Of a stretch of DNA of 60,000 nt, positions 11,085-21,049 are shown piece after piece (the stretch's first letter is position 1; each line of letters opens with the position of its first letter). The stretch comes from Symsagittifera roscoffensis (Eukaryota > Xenacoelomorpha > Acoela > Convolutidae). Under the pieces are notes generated by a model. That model made no database searches and was not told the origin of the DNA. It was given only the letters and a program-made list of their open reading frames with translations. The DNA is taken from assembly GCF_963678635.1 (NCBI RefSeq), contig NC_087069.1, positions 44,685,448 to 44,745,447 on the forward strand. Reading direction: 5' to 3'. A program made the translations under genes and the position numbers.

Positions 11085-11399
11085 ATGAGCATACAGAAAT
11101 TGAATGAGATTCTAAGAACTTTTGAGATTAAAAAGCAAGATTTTTGTCAAATACCAAAAGTAAAATATTTGAAAGTAATGTACCAAAAGTTTCCTTTTGG
11201 AGGTCTAATTGGATACGAAAAATCCTGTATGGATTATTCTTTTGCAAACTCCAAAGTCTTTAGACTACATGCAATTCTACATGACTCTGCTGGTTCTGCG
11301 ATAACTACTACGAAAAAAAGACCTGGGTATTGTTATGTTGCACCTAGTCTACCCAGTTCATGCTTTCTTAGTCACGTGACTGGAAAAAATCTCTGTTAA
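11085..11399 (+). CDS. Unidentified 104-residue ORF, possible Polinton fragment
   Basis: It starts with ATG just after the minisatellite and ends with TAA. The second half (FRLHAILHDSAGS, then PGYCYVAP and CFLSHVTG) has a Cys/Gly/Pro pattern that looks like folded protein rather than chance translation. Position upstream of the Polinton genes and the same strand suggest it belongs to that element, perhaps truncated at both ends. I do not recognise the family and give no function. Confidence 0.4.
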   Translation: MSIQKLNEILRTFEIKKQDFCQIPKVKYLKVMYQKFPFGGLIGYEKSCMDYSFANSKVFRLHAILHDSAGSAITTTKKRPGYCYVAPSLPSSCFLSHVTGKNLC

Positions 11400-11609
11400 T
11401 ATGTTAAAATATTTGCTTTATCAGTAAATGCATTGTTTGATTGTTAACCATGTTAACCAAAACACTCCAGAGAAAACAGTTAACAGAATGACCTGGTTGT
11501 TTTTAATATTGAATTTATTGAAAACAATATAGTGAAAGAGTTAGGAGTTTATAAGGATCGACAAACTGTAGGATAATCCTTTCTTCCTCCCAGTAAATTC
11601 AAACCAACA

Positions 11610-11999
11610 TCCCAATCTTCTTGTTGTACAAAACAACTTCATGGAATCAGTTGGAGCAGTGGTTACGAACAATATACTGAACTTGAAAAAGTATTGAAAA
11701 ACATGGAAGCCACGGAAACGATTTTTTTTTGCAAAAGCTTATGGAAAATATAAGATTCAGATTTATTGAAACCAAAGACTATCAAATAGGATGAATACGC
11801 TTGCCCTAAACTTCAGTTTTTGATATTCAAAGACAAAGAATATGATTGGAGGTGTAGCAACTATTCATTTCGTCATGCAAAAGATCTTCACTGTGCAGTA
11901 AGAAAAGCATTTGCATACGGAACTTGGACTCGACGTTTTTTTTATCAAAAGAGAAACCATACTAATCTTAATATACTACCTTTATCAAACTGTAATTAA
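11610..11999 (+). pseudogene. Decayed Polinton-associated ORF of unknown function
   Basis: Coding-like sequence in more than one frame precedes the ATPase. The clearest part is 11790-11999 (70 codons to a TAA), with the motif pieces CPKLQFLIF, YDWRCSNYSFRHA and DLHCAVRKAFAYG. An upstream piece reads KQLHGISWSSGYEQY. The Cys/His pattern could be a metal site. By position it is an element-encoded protein. I cannot name it. Confidence 0.45.
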
Positions 12000-12067
12000 A
12001 TTTCATTGTCGACTTTCTTTTTTAGTTTTTTTTTGTGCCAATAAATTGATATAGTTTTGAAGCTAGT

Positions 12068-13048
12068 TTGTACAAATGTTCGAATTATGTTATCCACAAC
12101 ATAAGAAGAAACAACAGTTTGGGTAGCTGTCTTATCAAGTACAGTCGGTTATATTCTTCCTTATCCAAAGCTATGAATAAAACAATATCTTCTAAACAAC
12201 GAATATTTATTTCCTTAGTTGGACTAAGTCGATCTGGAAAGTCTCATATTATTTCGGATTGTTTGAAAATTGTCACTTTTCAAACTGCTTTCGACAATTT
12301 GTTTTGTTTTTATCAACATTATCAACCTCTTTATAATCAAAGGCAAACAAAAATACTTGAATATATCCTAGGAGTAGATTTTGACTTGATTGAAAGTGTT
12401 CCCAAATGCGAAACTAAGTATCTGCTCATGTTTGATGATTCTTTTGAAGAAGTTTCAAACTCCAAACAATTTGTAAAAATTGCCACTACTGGGAGACACA
12501 GGGGAATGAATACAATATACAGCAAACACTATTCATTTCATCAAAGCAAAAAAAAAGAGATGTAGAGTTGCAAAATGCACACATAGTCTTGGTCAAGTCA
12601 CCATGAGTTGTTTTACAAATCTAAAGATTAATTCAACAACTAGATCTAGGATCTTAATTGAAAGAATGGTATCAAGATGCAACGTCTATTCCTTATGGTC
12701 AATTACTTATTAATTTAAGCCCAAAAATAGTTGAATACTTTAGGTATTGCTCTAATAGATGTTCAGTTCCAACAATTTTTTTTACCGGCTGTAATGGAGA
12801 CAAATTTTTTGGACGATGAGTACACAATACCTCTCTATTCTCCCAATATTTCAAAAATTTTCCCTAAGGCTTCGAAAACATTTCATTCCCAATTGTCCAA
12901 AAGATTTCATTTAGTTTCTGAGCGAGTGTTTTTTAAAACTATTATATTGAGAGCTTTGAGATCTTCGGAAAGAAGACCTAGTAAAATATCGAAAGAAAGT
13001 TTCAGAACTAACACAAAAAAGAACTACACAAAAGGAGAATTAATTTAA
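12068..13048 (+). pseudogene. Polinton packaging ATPase (FtsK/HerA-type), frameshifted
   Basis: Such ATPases are thought to pump element DNA into capsids. The first frame (ATG at 12173, open 12068-12565) has a Walker A, GLSRSGKSH, and a Walker B-like LLMFDDS, then ATTGRHRGMNTIY and HQSK. A one-base shift at the A-run near 12555 ends it; the text resumes as DVELQNAHIV in the next frame, with more stops to about 12720. The C-terminal part is open at 12731-13048 (FLDDEYTIPLYSPN, then a basic tail). Length and motif order fit the Polinton ATPase. The gene cannot make a full protein. Confidence 0.8.
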
Positions 13049-13115
13049 GTTCAATCAAAGGCTTACAATTGATAGCTATCATCAACCCTTTTATCAATAG
13101 ACGATTGACATAGTA

Positions 13116-13515
13116 TGGAACAGTTTGTTGTAATTCCGTAATCAGTTTATCAATCGGAAAGTACACTTCCAAGAAACAAAAATTGGAACAAGAGCAAGAA
13201 AAAGAGGAGATTGTACCAACAATTTTTGATTCTATTTACAATGCTGTAAATGCGAGGTTGAAAACGAGTAACAATAAGCACATTTTGATTTAATTTTGAA
13301 TTGTTCTAGAACTAAACTCATTCAGTCAGATAAATTTTATCAGATAAAATAGATACAAAAAATCTATTGTAGATTTTTGTGTGCACTAGAGCGAAAAAAC
13401 ACCGATTTTCCAGTTATTTACCTTACTATTTTGAAGGCAACTCAACTTCTACCTGAAGTAGTTATTAACATGAGTGCCAAAGAAAAAGACAGGGAAACAT
13501 GGATCCCTATCAAAA
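13116..13515 (+). pseudogene. Decayed ORF between ATPase and integrase
   Basis: From an ATG at 13116 the text is readable with a stop after nine codons and later frame changes: EQEKEEIVPTIFDS and NAVNARLKTSNNKH, then ALERKNTDFPVIYLTILKA and VVINMSAKEKDRETW. It runs straight into the integrase frame at about 13510-13520 without a proper end, which points to a deletion joining the two genes. It probably encoded one of the conserved small Polinton proteins. No domain recognised. Confidence 0.45.
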
Positions 13516-14111
13516 TCTGAAAAGAAAACAAAGTTTGCCAGAGAAACTTTACAAGCTTTCGGAAAATTGATTTCCCGACAAAACACTCCTGAAAAACTTT
13601 GGGTTGATAAAGGAACAGAACATGGGGAATTTTTTAAAAATTTGCAAATGAAAGACAATGAAGTTCACTCAACAATGAGCGAAACAAAAGCTGCGTTTGC
13701 AGAGATAGCATTTAAGTCCTTAAAACATATAATATATCGTTATATTGAAGATCACTGTGAAAAAATTTGTTCCCAAATTGCAGCACTTTGTTTCTACATT
13801 AACTGTCCCAAAAATCAATCAATTGAAAAATCTTCGAAAGATGTAATAAATAGTGATTTTTTTATCAGTTTGTATAAAAATCGTTCCTGAAATATACTAA
13901 ACCAAAATTCAAAAAGGGCGATAGAGTTAGAATTTCGAAAAAAAATGATTTTCTGTTCCGCAAAAGATACAAGCCACAGTTTACAGATAAAATTTTTGAA
14001 ATTGCGGCAAAACCTACAAAAAAACCTCCTAGATACGTCATCAGGGATCTCAAAAAAGAAAAAAGTCTGGGACAATTTTATGAGAAAGAGCTGAAAAAAG
14101 GTTCAAATTAG
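13515..14111 (+). pseudogene. Polinton integrase, C-terminal two thirds
   Basis: Retroviral-type DDE integrases insert the element. Visible are KLWVDKGTE (second catalytic Asp) and, about 31 residues later as read, the Glu in SETKAAFAEIAFKSLK. The segment that should carry the first Asp is missing at the junction with the upstream ORF. The frame stops at 13888-13890 but resumes downstream in another frame to 14111 with FKKGDRVRISK, a small SH3-/chromo-like basic tail common in these integrases, ending in a TAG. The N-terminal deletion means it is inactive. Confidence 0.75.
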
Positions 14112-14130
14112 AGGTAAGTCAATTTTTAAA

Positions 14131-14940
14131 TTGAATTTAAATCGATCAGTTGTCATGGATTCTTTTTCTTTTGATCTTTTTTCTAATGCTTCCTTCAAAT
14201 GTTATCCAAATTATAGTCTTAATTCCTTTACAAGGTTTTTTTGGAACAAATACATCATTAAGGAGAATTGGAGGTTGCTTTTTTGCAACTATCGTACCTT
14301 TCATTGTAACAAAACGTTACTGAGGGAAATTTTACTTTCATAGATGTGCGAGAAAGTATCTAAATTTGTTGATATAGTTGTAGCCATGAATGACAACGTT
14401 CGAAAACGTATAGACGCACATAATTGAATATAACGGAATTTGTGTTTCAGTAGATAAAGTAACCTTTTGCCATTCCTTGAAAAATTGCCATTCCTTTACC
14501 TGAGGTCAATCAGTGTTTATAATTCAAAGTGCTGATTTTAGTCAAATTTTTGATTGTGATTAAGACAAATTGAGACAGGGGTTATATTGAAAGGAAAGGG
14601 TCCACTTTATCCTCAGTCTTCTTACGACATTATAAAAATACATTCCCTAATGTTTCATAGTGATATTAAAGAATATAAAATAGTAGGCGATACAAAAACT
14701 CTTTTACTGCGTTGTATTCCTTTCATTTCCAAAGTGAAAAATGCAGACATCAAATCTACAGGACAGTACTTGAATTATCAATCCTTCAAAAACCTACAAT
14801 TTAAAAAAGTACTAAAAAACTCTTTCCACAGCACAAAAATAGAACTAGGGTAACTACGGGTGAAAAAATTCATTTTGTGTCCGTAGGAATTACACGAGTT
14901 GTTCTCTTGTTTCGCAAATTTTTGGATAATCATTTTTGAT
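14131..14940 (+). pseudogene. Polinton minor capsid (penton-like) protein, broken
   Basis: The gene seems to start at ATG 14155 (MDSFSFDLFSN) and is open to 14343, then broken, then open again at 14587-14853 (MKGKGPLYPQSSYD, TGQYLNYQSFKNLQF, NSFHSTKIEL), with a short continuation in another frame to about 14940. Polintons encode a single-jelly-roll minor capsid protein just before the small basic protein and the major capsid gene, and this block has that position and size. I infer the role from these motifs and the order; the fold itself cannot be seen in sequence. Confidence 0.65.
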
Positions 14941-14944
14941 TTAT

Positions 14945-15345
14945 ACTTCACTCGGAATGGTTGCTCAAACCTCAGTTAGTTTTCCTATTTTTCGTGGACA
15001 TGCAAGACAGCGGGGAAGAGGTTTTGCTGCTGTTGCACAAACTCTTGGGAGAACTGCAATTCCCTTTTTAAAAAAAAAAACATATAATCCCAGCTGCGAA
15101 GAGAATCAGAGCAGATTTGTTTGAAACTGCTGCTCCAGAGATTGGAGAAGTTGTCAAAGGACAAAAAAACTCAAAACAATTCCAAGAGATGTTAGAACAA
15201 AAACAGTTCGAAAACAGTTGAGAGGTGGAAAAAAATCCAAGCATAGAACAAGAAGAGCCAATTCTCGGAAAAGTATTTCGAAAATCAGTCGCTCTCGCAA
15301 AGAATTTTTTGACAAAATCAAATGAGCGTAAATCAAAGTAGCCAT
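14945..15345 (+). pseudogene. Small basic Polinton virion-associated protein
   Basis: It opens with PIFRGHARQRGRGFAAVAQTL and a hydrophobic/basic stretch to PFLKK, like the small amphipathic capsid-associated proteins of Polintons and adenoviruses (pX/pVI-like). A run of A at 15069-15079 causes a frameshift, after which LFETAAPEIGEVVKGQ and a Lys/Arg-rich tail are readable. It lies between the minor and major capsid genes, the expected place. Identity is inferred mainly from context and composition. Confidence 0.55.
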
Positions 15346-15349
15346 TTTT

Positions 15350-16640
15350 GATACGGAGTTTTTACAAATTCTTTTTTGGAGATTGATGAAGTCCCAGTTT
15401 TAGAAACAATTATTTCATCCGACACTCAAGAAGTCTTTCCCAGTACTTCTCTAATTGAAAGCATTATCGAGTTTGAATTTGAGACGGACCGTAGTCTTTC
15501 TTTGGATATGCGTGATACCCAACTCAGATTAAACTTCAGTTCTTCAAAGAAAGATTGATTGATGCTTTCAAGAAAAAGCAGAACAAAAAGCAAAATCGGA
15601 GGAAGATTCAGATGGGGAACCACAAACTTAATTAACTTATGTAAACAATCTACTACATTCTCTCTTCTCCAAATGTGAACTTTATTTTAATAATACAATG
15701 GTTTTCAACGCCAATTGATTATATCCTCATAAATTACAAATATCGAACGAATTCCACTCGACGGCAGTGAGTAATAAAGGAATACTTGATTGTCACGGAT
15801 ATAGTTTTGAAGAATATACGGAAGCGTTTAATTTGTATCCGTTCACTGATAGAGCAATTTTTTTGGGATCAGGAATAATTTTTTCAGTTTATGGCAGGCT
15901 AGCCATTGAATTGCTTACTTGTGAAAAATTATTACTACCAAAAACCAAATTTCGAATTAAAATAAGTCGAGCTAGACCTAATTTATACGTTCTGTATGAT
16001 AAGCCAAATGTTAGTCTGAAAAATGTTGATTGATTGCCGATTACTAGCATTGTTTTAGTAGCTGAACCTATTCATCAAAACTTGGAATGGAATCTGGAAA
16101 AGGAACCAGCTCATTACAAATACATGGAAAGTATAGCAAGAAGCTTTATCAGTCTATCTCGTCAAATCAGTTTATTCACGAAAACGTTTTCAATAATGCC
16201 CCAATCAGAAGAATAGCTGCTGCAATGAACACAAGTTCAGAAGTTGCGGGATCTTTTCACAAATTTCCTTTCAATAATCAACAATTTCATTTGAGAGAGA
16301 TTAGAATTATTCGGGGCGGAAGAGCAATTATTTCATTAGATACAACTTCCCTTTGTCGGCCCTTTGTTACAACAATGAAAGCAATGCAGTATAGTGAAGG
16401 TTTTCCAGCTCATCCTATGGAAGATTTTCAAAATCACTATATTCTAGTTTTCGACCTGACTTCAGTTGCATTATCCAGAATTTAGTGGAGAAAGCTTGAG
16501 ATTGGAAATGTTTTTCTAATTTCCCTTGGAGCAAGTAACGGAAGTGATAGTCTTGGGAGAAAGACTATCAAAGCTTCAAATTGAAAGATTCGGAACAGTC
16601 GCTGAAAACAAATCATTTTTTTGAGTTTCCAGGTTCCTAT
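15350..16640 (+). pseudogene. Polinton major capsid protein, fragmented
   Basis: This is the shell protein of virus-like Polinton particles (double jelly roll in the family). Fragments in changing frames line up head to tail: 15376-15558 (acidic N-terminal part), about 15630-15760 with a FNN-containing strand, 15767-16033 (DCHGYSFEEYTEAFN, then ARPNLYVLYDKPNVSL), and 16034-16485 (NAPIRRIAAAMN, RIIRGGRAI, MEDFQNHYILVFDLTS), with a last piece to about 16640. At least four frame changes or stops are present. Content over about 1.3 kb is otherwise nearly continuous, so little has been deleted. Confidence 0.8.
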
Positions 16641-16899
16641 AAAAACATTTCAACATTTTGGGACTTTCCAACGTTAGTGTCTCTGCACAATCTATTTTAT
16701 TTATCTTCAGAGCTAAAACTCCGGAAAAAATAGAGAATGAATGCTGTTTGGTTGAAAACCTAGAAACTTCTTCAACCTAGACTCTAAAAAAGTGTTCAAT
16801 AAACTTGGTCCACTACATAAGACTTGTGTATGGGATTTTGTTGATTCAATACCTACATGTGTGTAAGTCATTAACATTTCCATTTTTATTCTAAAATAT

Positions 16900-17275
16900 T
16901 CTATCAAACTATCAATGTCATTATTTTTAACTTACAAGTGCAAAGGTGGATAATTTTTCACTGTTGCAAAATACTGAAAGAATTTCAGATCTCAGGTTCA
17001 AACACCATTGTGATACAGTACCTCAACTAACAAAAAACTCTTTTGCAATTATTAAATCAACCCCAAGCAATGATAGAGTAGAGCACTCGATCAAAATTAC
17101 TTGACTGGATAAAAATTACTACTTTGCTGATTCTTTGGGGAGAAAGAGACGAACTTACCCCTTTTTGACAAAAAAGTATCGACGAATGGTTGCTCGAAGC
17201 TACAAAAAAGTGATAACTTGTGTAGATTTTACCCAATTTGTTCACCATTTCTTCTTTTTAAATTCTTCCAGAAGA
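16900..17275 (+). pseudogene. Adenain-like cysteine protease of the Polinton
   Basis: Processing proteases of the adenain (ULP1-related) family use a His-Asp/Glu-Gln-Cys set. Here YYFADSLGRKRRTYPF (around 17117-17160) matches the acidic residue region (D-S-x-G), and TCVDF (around 17217) sits where the catalytic Cys is expected. An in-frame stop lies between the first part (RISDLRFKHHCDTV) and the DSLG block. It is the last element gene before long non-coding sequence. The catalytic His is not certain. Confidence 0.62.
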
Positions 17276-18130
17276 TCTTAAATAATGTTCGTGATGTGCT
17301 TGTTTTAAATTCGATCAGTAATTTTATTTAAAAGTTTATTTTTTGTTTGTAAGTGTAAATTTTTGCAGACAACATACTATGCGATGTTGTGAACTGTTTG
17401 TTTATTTATGTAGTTTAAAGCACTAAATTACTCAATTCTTCTATAAAAAGCATCTCAGCAACTAACCTTTTGATGAGAAACACGGAGAATGATGATGGAA
17501 TATGGATCTTGTAGTCCTCCCCCAACTGAAAGAATTAACGATAGAATAGATAAATTTTACAAAATGGTAAAAAAAACTCTAGTCAATTTTAGAGTTCTTC
17601 TTCAATCTTCTTAAAATTTTACTCTGAAAAAACTAAAAAATATATCATACAAAAACATCACACACGAAAAAATTACGATACTTTATCTTTCTCAAGGCAA
17701 TTTTTACCGTGGCAGAGTAATTGGCAAATTTGGATGATAATTTTTTGGAAATTTCGGAATTTTAAAAAAAAAATTTAAAAGTTAAAGACAAAGTGATGAA
17801 AGAGAACAGAAATAAATTGTAGAGTAAAATTTGACAGCAAAAATATACAATTCAGGTAAAAATTGGAACTATACAAAAATATCTAATTTGTCGAAACTTA
17901 AAAAATTTTGCATTTTTTTGTCTTAGTTCCATCGAAAAAGTCATAAAATTTTGTGTGATGTATTTCAATTTTTATGAAAATTTAAAACTTTATTCTCTCA
18001 AGAAAGTAATTTACGCTTCATTAACGCTCATTAACTCTGTGGAGAACTGCTAACATACATCTGTCGTCTGATCGTTGGATATTTATGTGAAAAAACATAA
18101 AATTAATTAATGAAACTAATAAGTATAATG
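17276..18130. other. AT-rich stretch without a gene
   Basis: Very AT-rich sequence with poly-A/T runs. No open frame with family motifs and no clear inverted repeat marking the Polinton end were found. Confidence 0.6.
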
Positions 18131-18133
18131 GAG

Positions 18134-18308
18134 CTGTCATCCGTTCTCCAGATAACCTGGGGAATAAAAGATCAAATGTGATATAAAAGTAATCAACCGT
18201 GAGGAGCTGTCAAGATTCCCCTGATATGCTGTGGAGCGGAATAACTAGCCTGTCAACGATAAACCCCTCTTGTCAATTTTCCCCAGAGAACTTGAGGGAA
18301 TATAAATA
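18134..18308. repeat. Three imperfect ~40 bp repeats with internal dyad
   Basis: Three copies begin with a TGTCA phrase and contain TTCTCC or TTCCCC, then about ten bases, then a G-rich GGGGAATA-like end: about 18134-18175, 18207-18246 and 18269-18308. The C-run and G-run in each copy are partly complementary (for example TTCCCC and GGGAA), so each can form a short stem. Confidence 0.5.
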
Positions 18309-18412
18309 AGATAAAATTAGTATTGAAAAGTTTTCTGTGATATTCTGTGAAATTAGTATTCTGTGATATTTTGCTTATGAATCCATACTCTAAATTGAAT
18401 TTTAAATTTGTC

Positions 18413-18802
18413 GAAACTTACCATCTGAAACTTACCATATAAACTTTTTTTTTTGATTTTTCAAGATAAAAAGGTTTTTTCACGACAAAAAAGTATTTGC
18501 CAGTAAAAACATTTTTCGAAACCTACCATCGAATTTTTTTTCGATTTATGAAGAAAAAACAGATTTTTTGAAAATTAGAATATAGTTGCAAGTAAAACTT
18601 GAGAAATTTTCGAATAATTTTCTGAAACTTACCATCTGAAACATACCATACCGAAGTTTTGTAAGACAAGTTAGCCCTTACATATCAGTAACCGAAGAAG
18701 TTAGCTAAGAAACGCAAGCATCGGCAAAACCGAGCTCCAAAAAATTCGGGCGCCGAAATTTTTTCGAAACTTACCATTTGAAATCTCACCATCTCACTTA
18801 GG
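18413..18802 (-). repeat. Cluster of atggtaagtttc-like motifs
   Basis: The plus strand shows gaaacttaccat exactly at 18413, 18427, 18624 and 18776, and near matches at 18518, 18638 and 18790. On the minus strand this is atggtaagtttc, which contains the consensus 5' splice site GTAAGT. Spacing is irregular, so this is a dispersed motif cluster, not a simple tandem array. Confidence 0.75.
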
Positions 18803-19554
18803 GAACATATTCCCTATCCTAATGCATAGGAAATCTGTTCCTCATATTAATACATAGCTTGGAGACCGGATGCTCTTTTCCCTATCTTAAAACATGGAGG
18901 TCTCCAACCACCCACCCCCTCCCCCCACTCTCGCACCAACATATACTACTAACCCAACATCGATCCCAATTCCTGTAACCCAACTTCAATCCCGATTCCT
19001 ACCACCAATCTCAATTCCTGCAATGTGAACAAATTGAACAAACTAATGAAGTAAACTCGCATCTGAATTATTCAGTTCAATTCAATCAATTATTTCAAAT
19101 AAAATGGAAACACTTTAGTTTAGCCTTTTTCGAGTGTTTTCAATTTGCGAACATATAGTTTGATAAAGCAAAGTTTTCGGGAACATATTTTCGTGTCGTT
19201 TGTCATTTATCTCGCCGACAAGAAAGAGTTTCGTAAAATTTCCATATAAGGCTTGCGAGTTCAACGCAGAAATAATTCGGTACAATTGACTGATCGCTTG
19301 CCTCAGGTCAAATCGTGATTAACGTCTCAAAATTAAAATGACTCGTAAATTTTCTGAACTCGGATCGCAAATTGAACTCGTAGCCGAAATAGTTGGGTTT
19401 ATGAAAAGTTCTGATGTTGGCATGGAATAAATTGGTGCTTTTGGATGGGAGTTGATTTTCGGGCTAATTCAGGGTACTCGATGCGAACTTTCAATCTTTT
19501 TATCTGATTATCCCGTTGAAATTTTTCGATTTTATCCGTTTTTTCAGCCAATCA
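18803..19554. other. Non-coding; C-rich pyrimidine tract at about 18898-19020
   Basis: No supported gene. The plus strand at 18900-18930 is a C-rich tract (ccaccccctccccccac) followed by repeated phrases like aacccaac and caattcctg. The rest is unremarkable AT-rich DNA. The frame 19452-19643 has no known motif and overlaps the next repeat. Confidence 0.55.
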
Positions 19555-20513
19555 CCCGGGCTGACCAAATAAAGCTTGTCAATCCATTTCGTTTTATGAG
19601 AAAATGCTTATCAAACCATTTCATAGGCCAAAAAATACAATGAAACTAGCATGATCAGCCTTTTTTCTATATTATAAAATTTTGTGATAGGTATTTTTTC
19701 CATACTATGAAAGTGTATGACAAGCTTTTTTTTGATAAATGAAAAAACCAAAAAAGTGTTTTGAAATTTTGTGTTTCATCCGAAACACTAACCCTGGACT
19801 TCTTTTCATTAGAAAACCCAGAGTGTAACTGGCAGTTACCATGAAGATAAACTGCATTTGGTGATTTTTGAAACCTACGTTATTTTTACTTTTTCAAATG
19901 AACTTATGTACCAAAAAAGTAATTTTTATACCAGAAAAACTCATTCTGGACTATGTTAAAAACACAAAAAGTCTAATTTTGCATGCAAAAATTTTTTTTG
20001 CAAAAATTTATATTTGAGCACAAAAATAAATTTGCAACCAAAAAAGGATTAAAAAATTTTGACCTCAAATTTGTGTTTTTGCTTATGAAAAAACGCATAT
20101 CATACAATTTTCATATGTGAAAATATTATGATAAACATTTTTTGACCAAAATTAAAATCATGTTTTTCAGAGTCAACACGACTTTTTTCAATAAATAATC
20201 GTTTCCACCTAACTAAAAATTAACCAGTAAATTTTTAAATGATTTGTGAGGAATTGTTTTCTATCGCAAAATGCTTATCATACATTTTTTATAGATGAAA
20301 ATTTTATGATAAGCAGTTTTCAATTTAGAAAATCACTTTTTTATCGAGCAGAAAGATTCAAAAGTTGGAATTAGAACAAAAGTTATTCTCTGAAAACGTT
20401 TAATACAGTTTTGAAAATTTGTTTGAAAATTGCATAGTAAGCATTTGTTCCAGAATCGCTATGAATGAAGTTGTATGACAAGCATTTTTTTCTTTTATGG
20501 ACATCAACCCGGG
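19555..20513. mobile_element. Foldback/MITE-like element with CCCGGG ends and palindromic modules
   Basis: The left end reads cccgggctgaccaaataaag, and the reverse complement of the right end reads cccgggttgatgtccataaa; both are followed by a gcttgtca phrase. Inside are several copies of a dyad in which gcttatcatacaatttt is followed by its approximate reverse complement (about 19600-19690, 20090-20140, 20268-20315 and 20435-20490). A related copy lies at 45420-46018. No coding capacity. A DNA-element origin is inferred from the inverted ends. Confidence 0.65.
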
Positions 20514-20813
20514 CAGGTTCGAGCATAGTAGCCTTACAGTTCGAGTTTGTCGTTTAAATGCAGCGCGCGGAGAATGCTCTTACGATCCTTTTCTTTTTGA
20601 AATTATCAAAATCACATTTTTGACAGCTATTTCTCGACCCTTCTTAATACATAAACTACAACACCCCTACCTCGTGCCTTTAGCTTGTTAAATTGTTAAG
20701 TTTAAGTTATCCGTCACTTTAGGTAATAACTGATCGAACTGTTAAGCTTATGCGGGTAGTAGAAAAATATTTAAAGTTAATTAAAAGTTTTGCACTTTTT
20801 GTAGTTTCACATT

Positions 20814-21038
20814 TCAACTTCTAATCGAGTACCTATTCCGATGCAAACATTCCCAGTAGTCTTTGTTGTCCAATTCTCGCTGAAAGTTATCTGACTTTGT
20901 TCCCAATCTATCTTGAGAAGTACGGAATCGCTCTCTTTTCATGTCCTTAATCCAATAGAATTGGATAAAAACTATAACTATAATGAAGAGAAAGAAAATA
21001 TTTATCGAGCTCCGTACGTTTCTGCTAAAGGATAACAT
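20814..21038 (-). CDS. Possible first coding exon of a type II membrane protein
   Basis: The minus strand has an ATG at 21036-21038 and is open for 74 codons to 20814. The product has a short basic N-terminus, then a strong hydrophobic segment (residues about 14-30, INIFFLFIIVIVFIQFYWI), then a polar stem with many Arg, Lys, Asp and Asn, the layout of Golgi type II enzymes. Upstream (21049-21070) is tttccag|aacagatacag before the ATG, a good 3' splice site, and AATAG|GTACTC near 20832 could be a donor. No further exons were recognised. It points away from the TRIM-like gene at 21867. It may be chance. Confidence 0.35.
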   Translation of the reverse strand: MLSFSRNVRSSINIFFLFIIVIVFIQFYWIKDMKRERFRTSQDRLGTKSDNFQRELDNKDYWECLHRNRYSIRS

Positions 21039-21049
21039 CTGTATCTGTT

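Larger units (their letters stand above)
11590..17275 (+). mobile_element. Decayed Polinton/Maverick, capsid module present
   Basis: All recognisable genes lie on the plus strand in the order unknown ORF, packaging ATPase, unknown ORF, integrase, minor capsid, small basic protein, major capsid, protease. ATPase, retroviral-type integrase, adenain-like protease and jelly-roll capsid genes together define Polintons (Mavericks), large self-synthesising DNA elements related to viruses. Each gene has stops or frameshifts. No protein-primed DNA polymerase B and no terminal inverted repeats were found, so the copy is truncated or rearranged. The limits given are those of readable coding sequence. 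Confidence 0.8.

Noticed and set aside
10728-11107. Repeat-peptide frames on both strands
   Set aside because: Produced by the ~33 bp minisatellite; both strands being open is a consequence of the period being a multiple of three.
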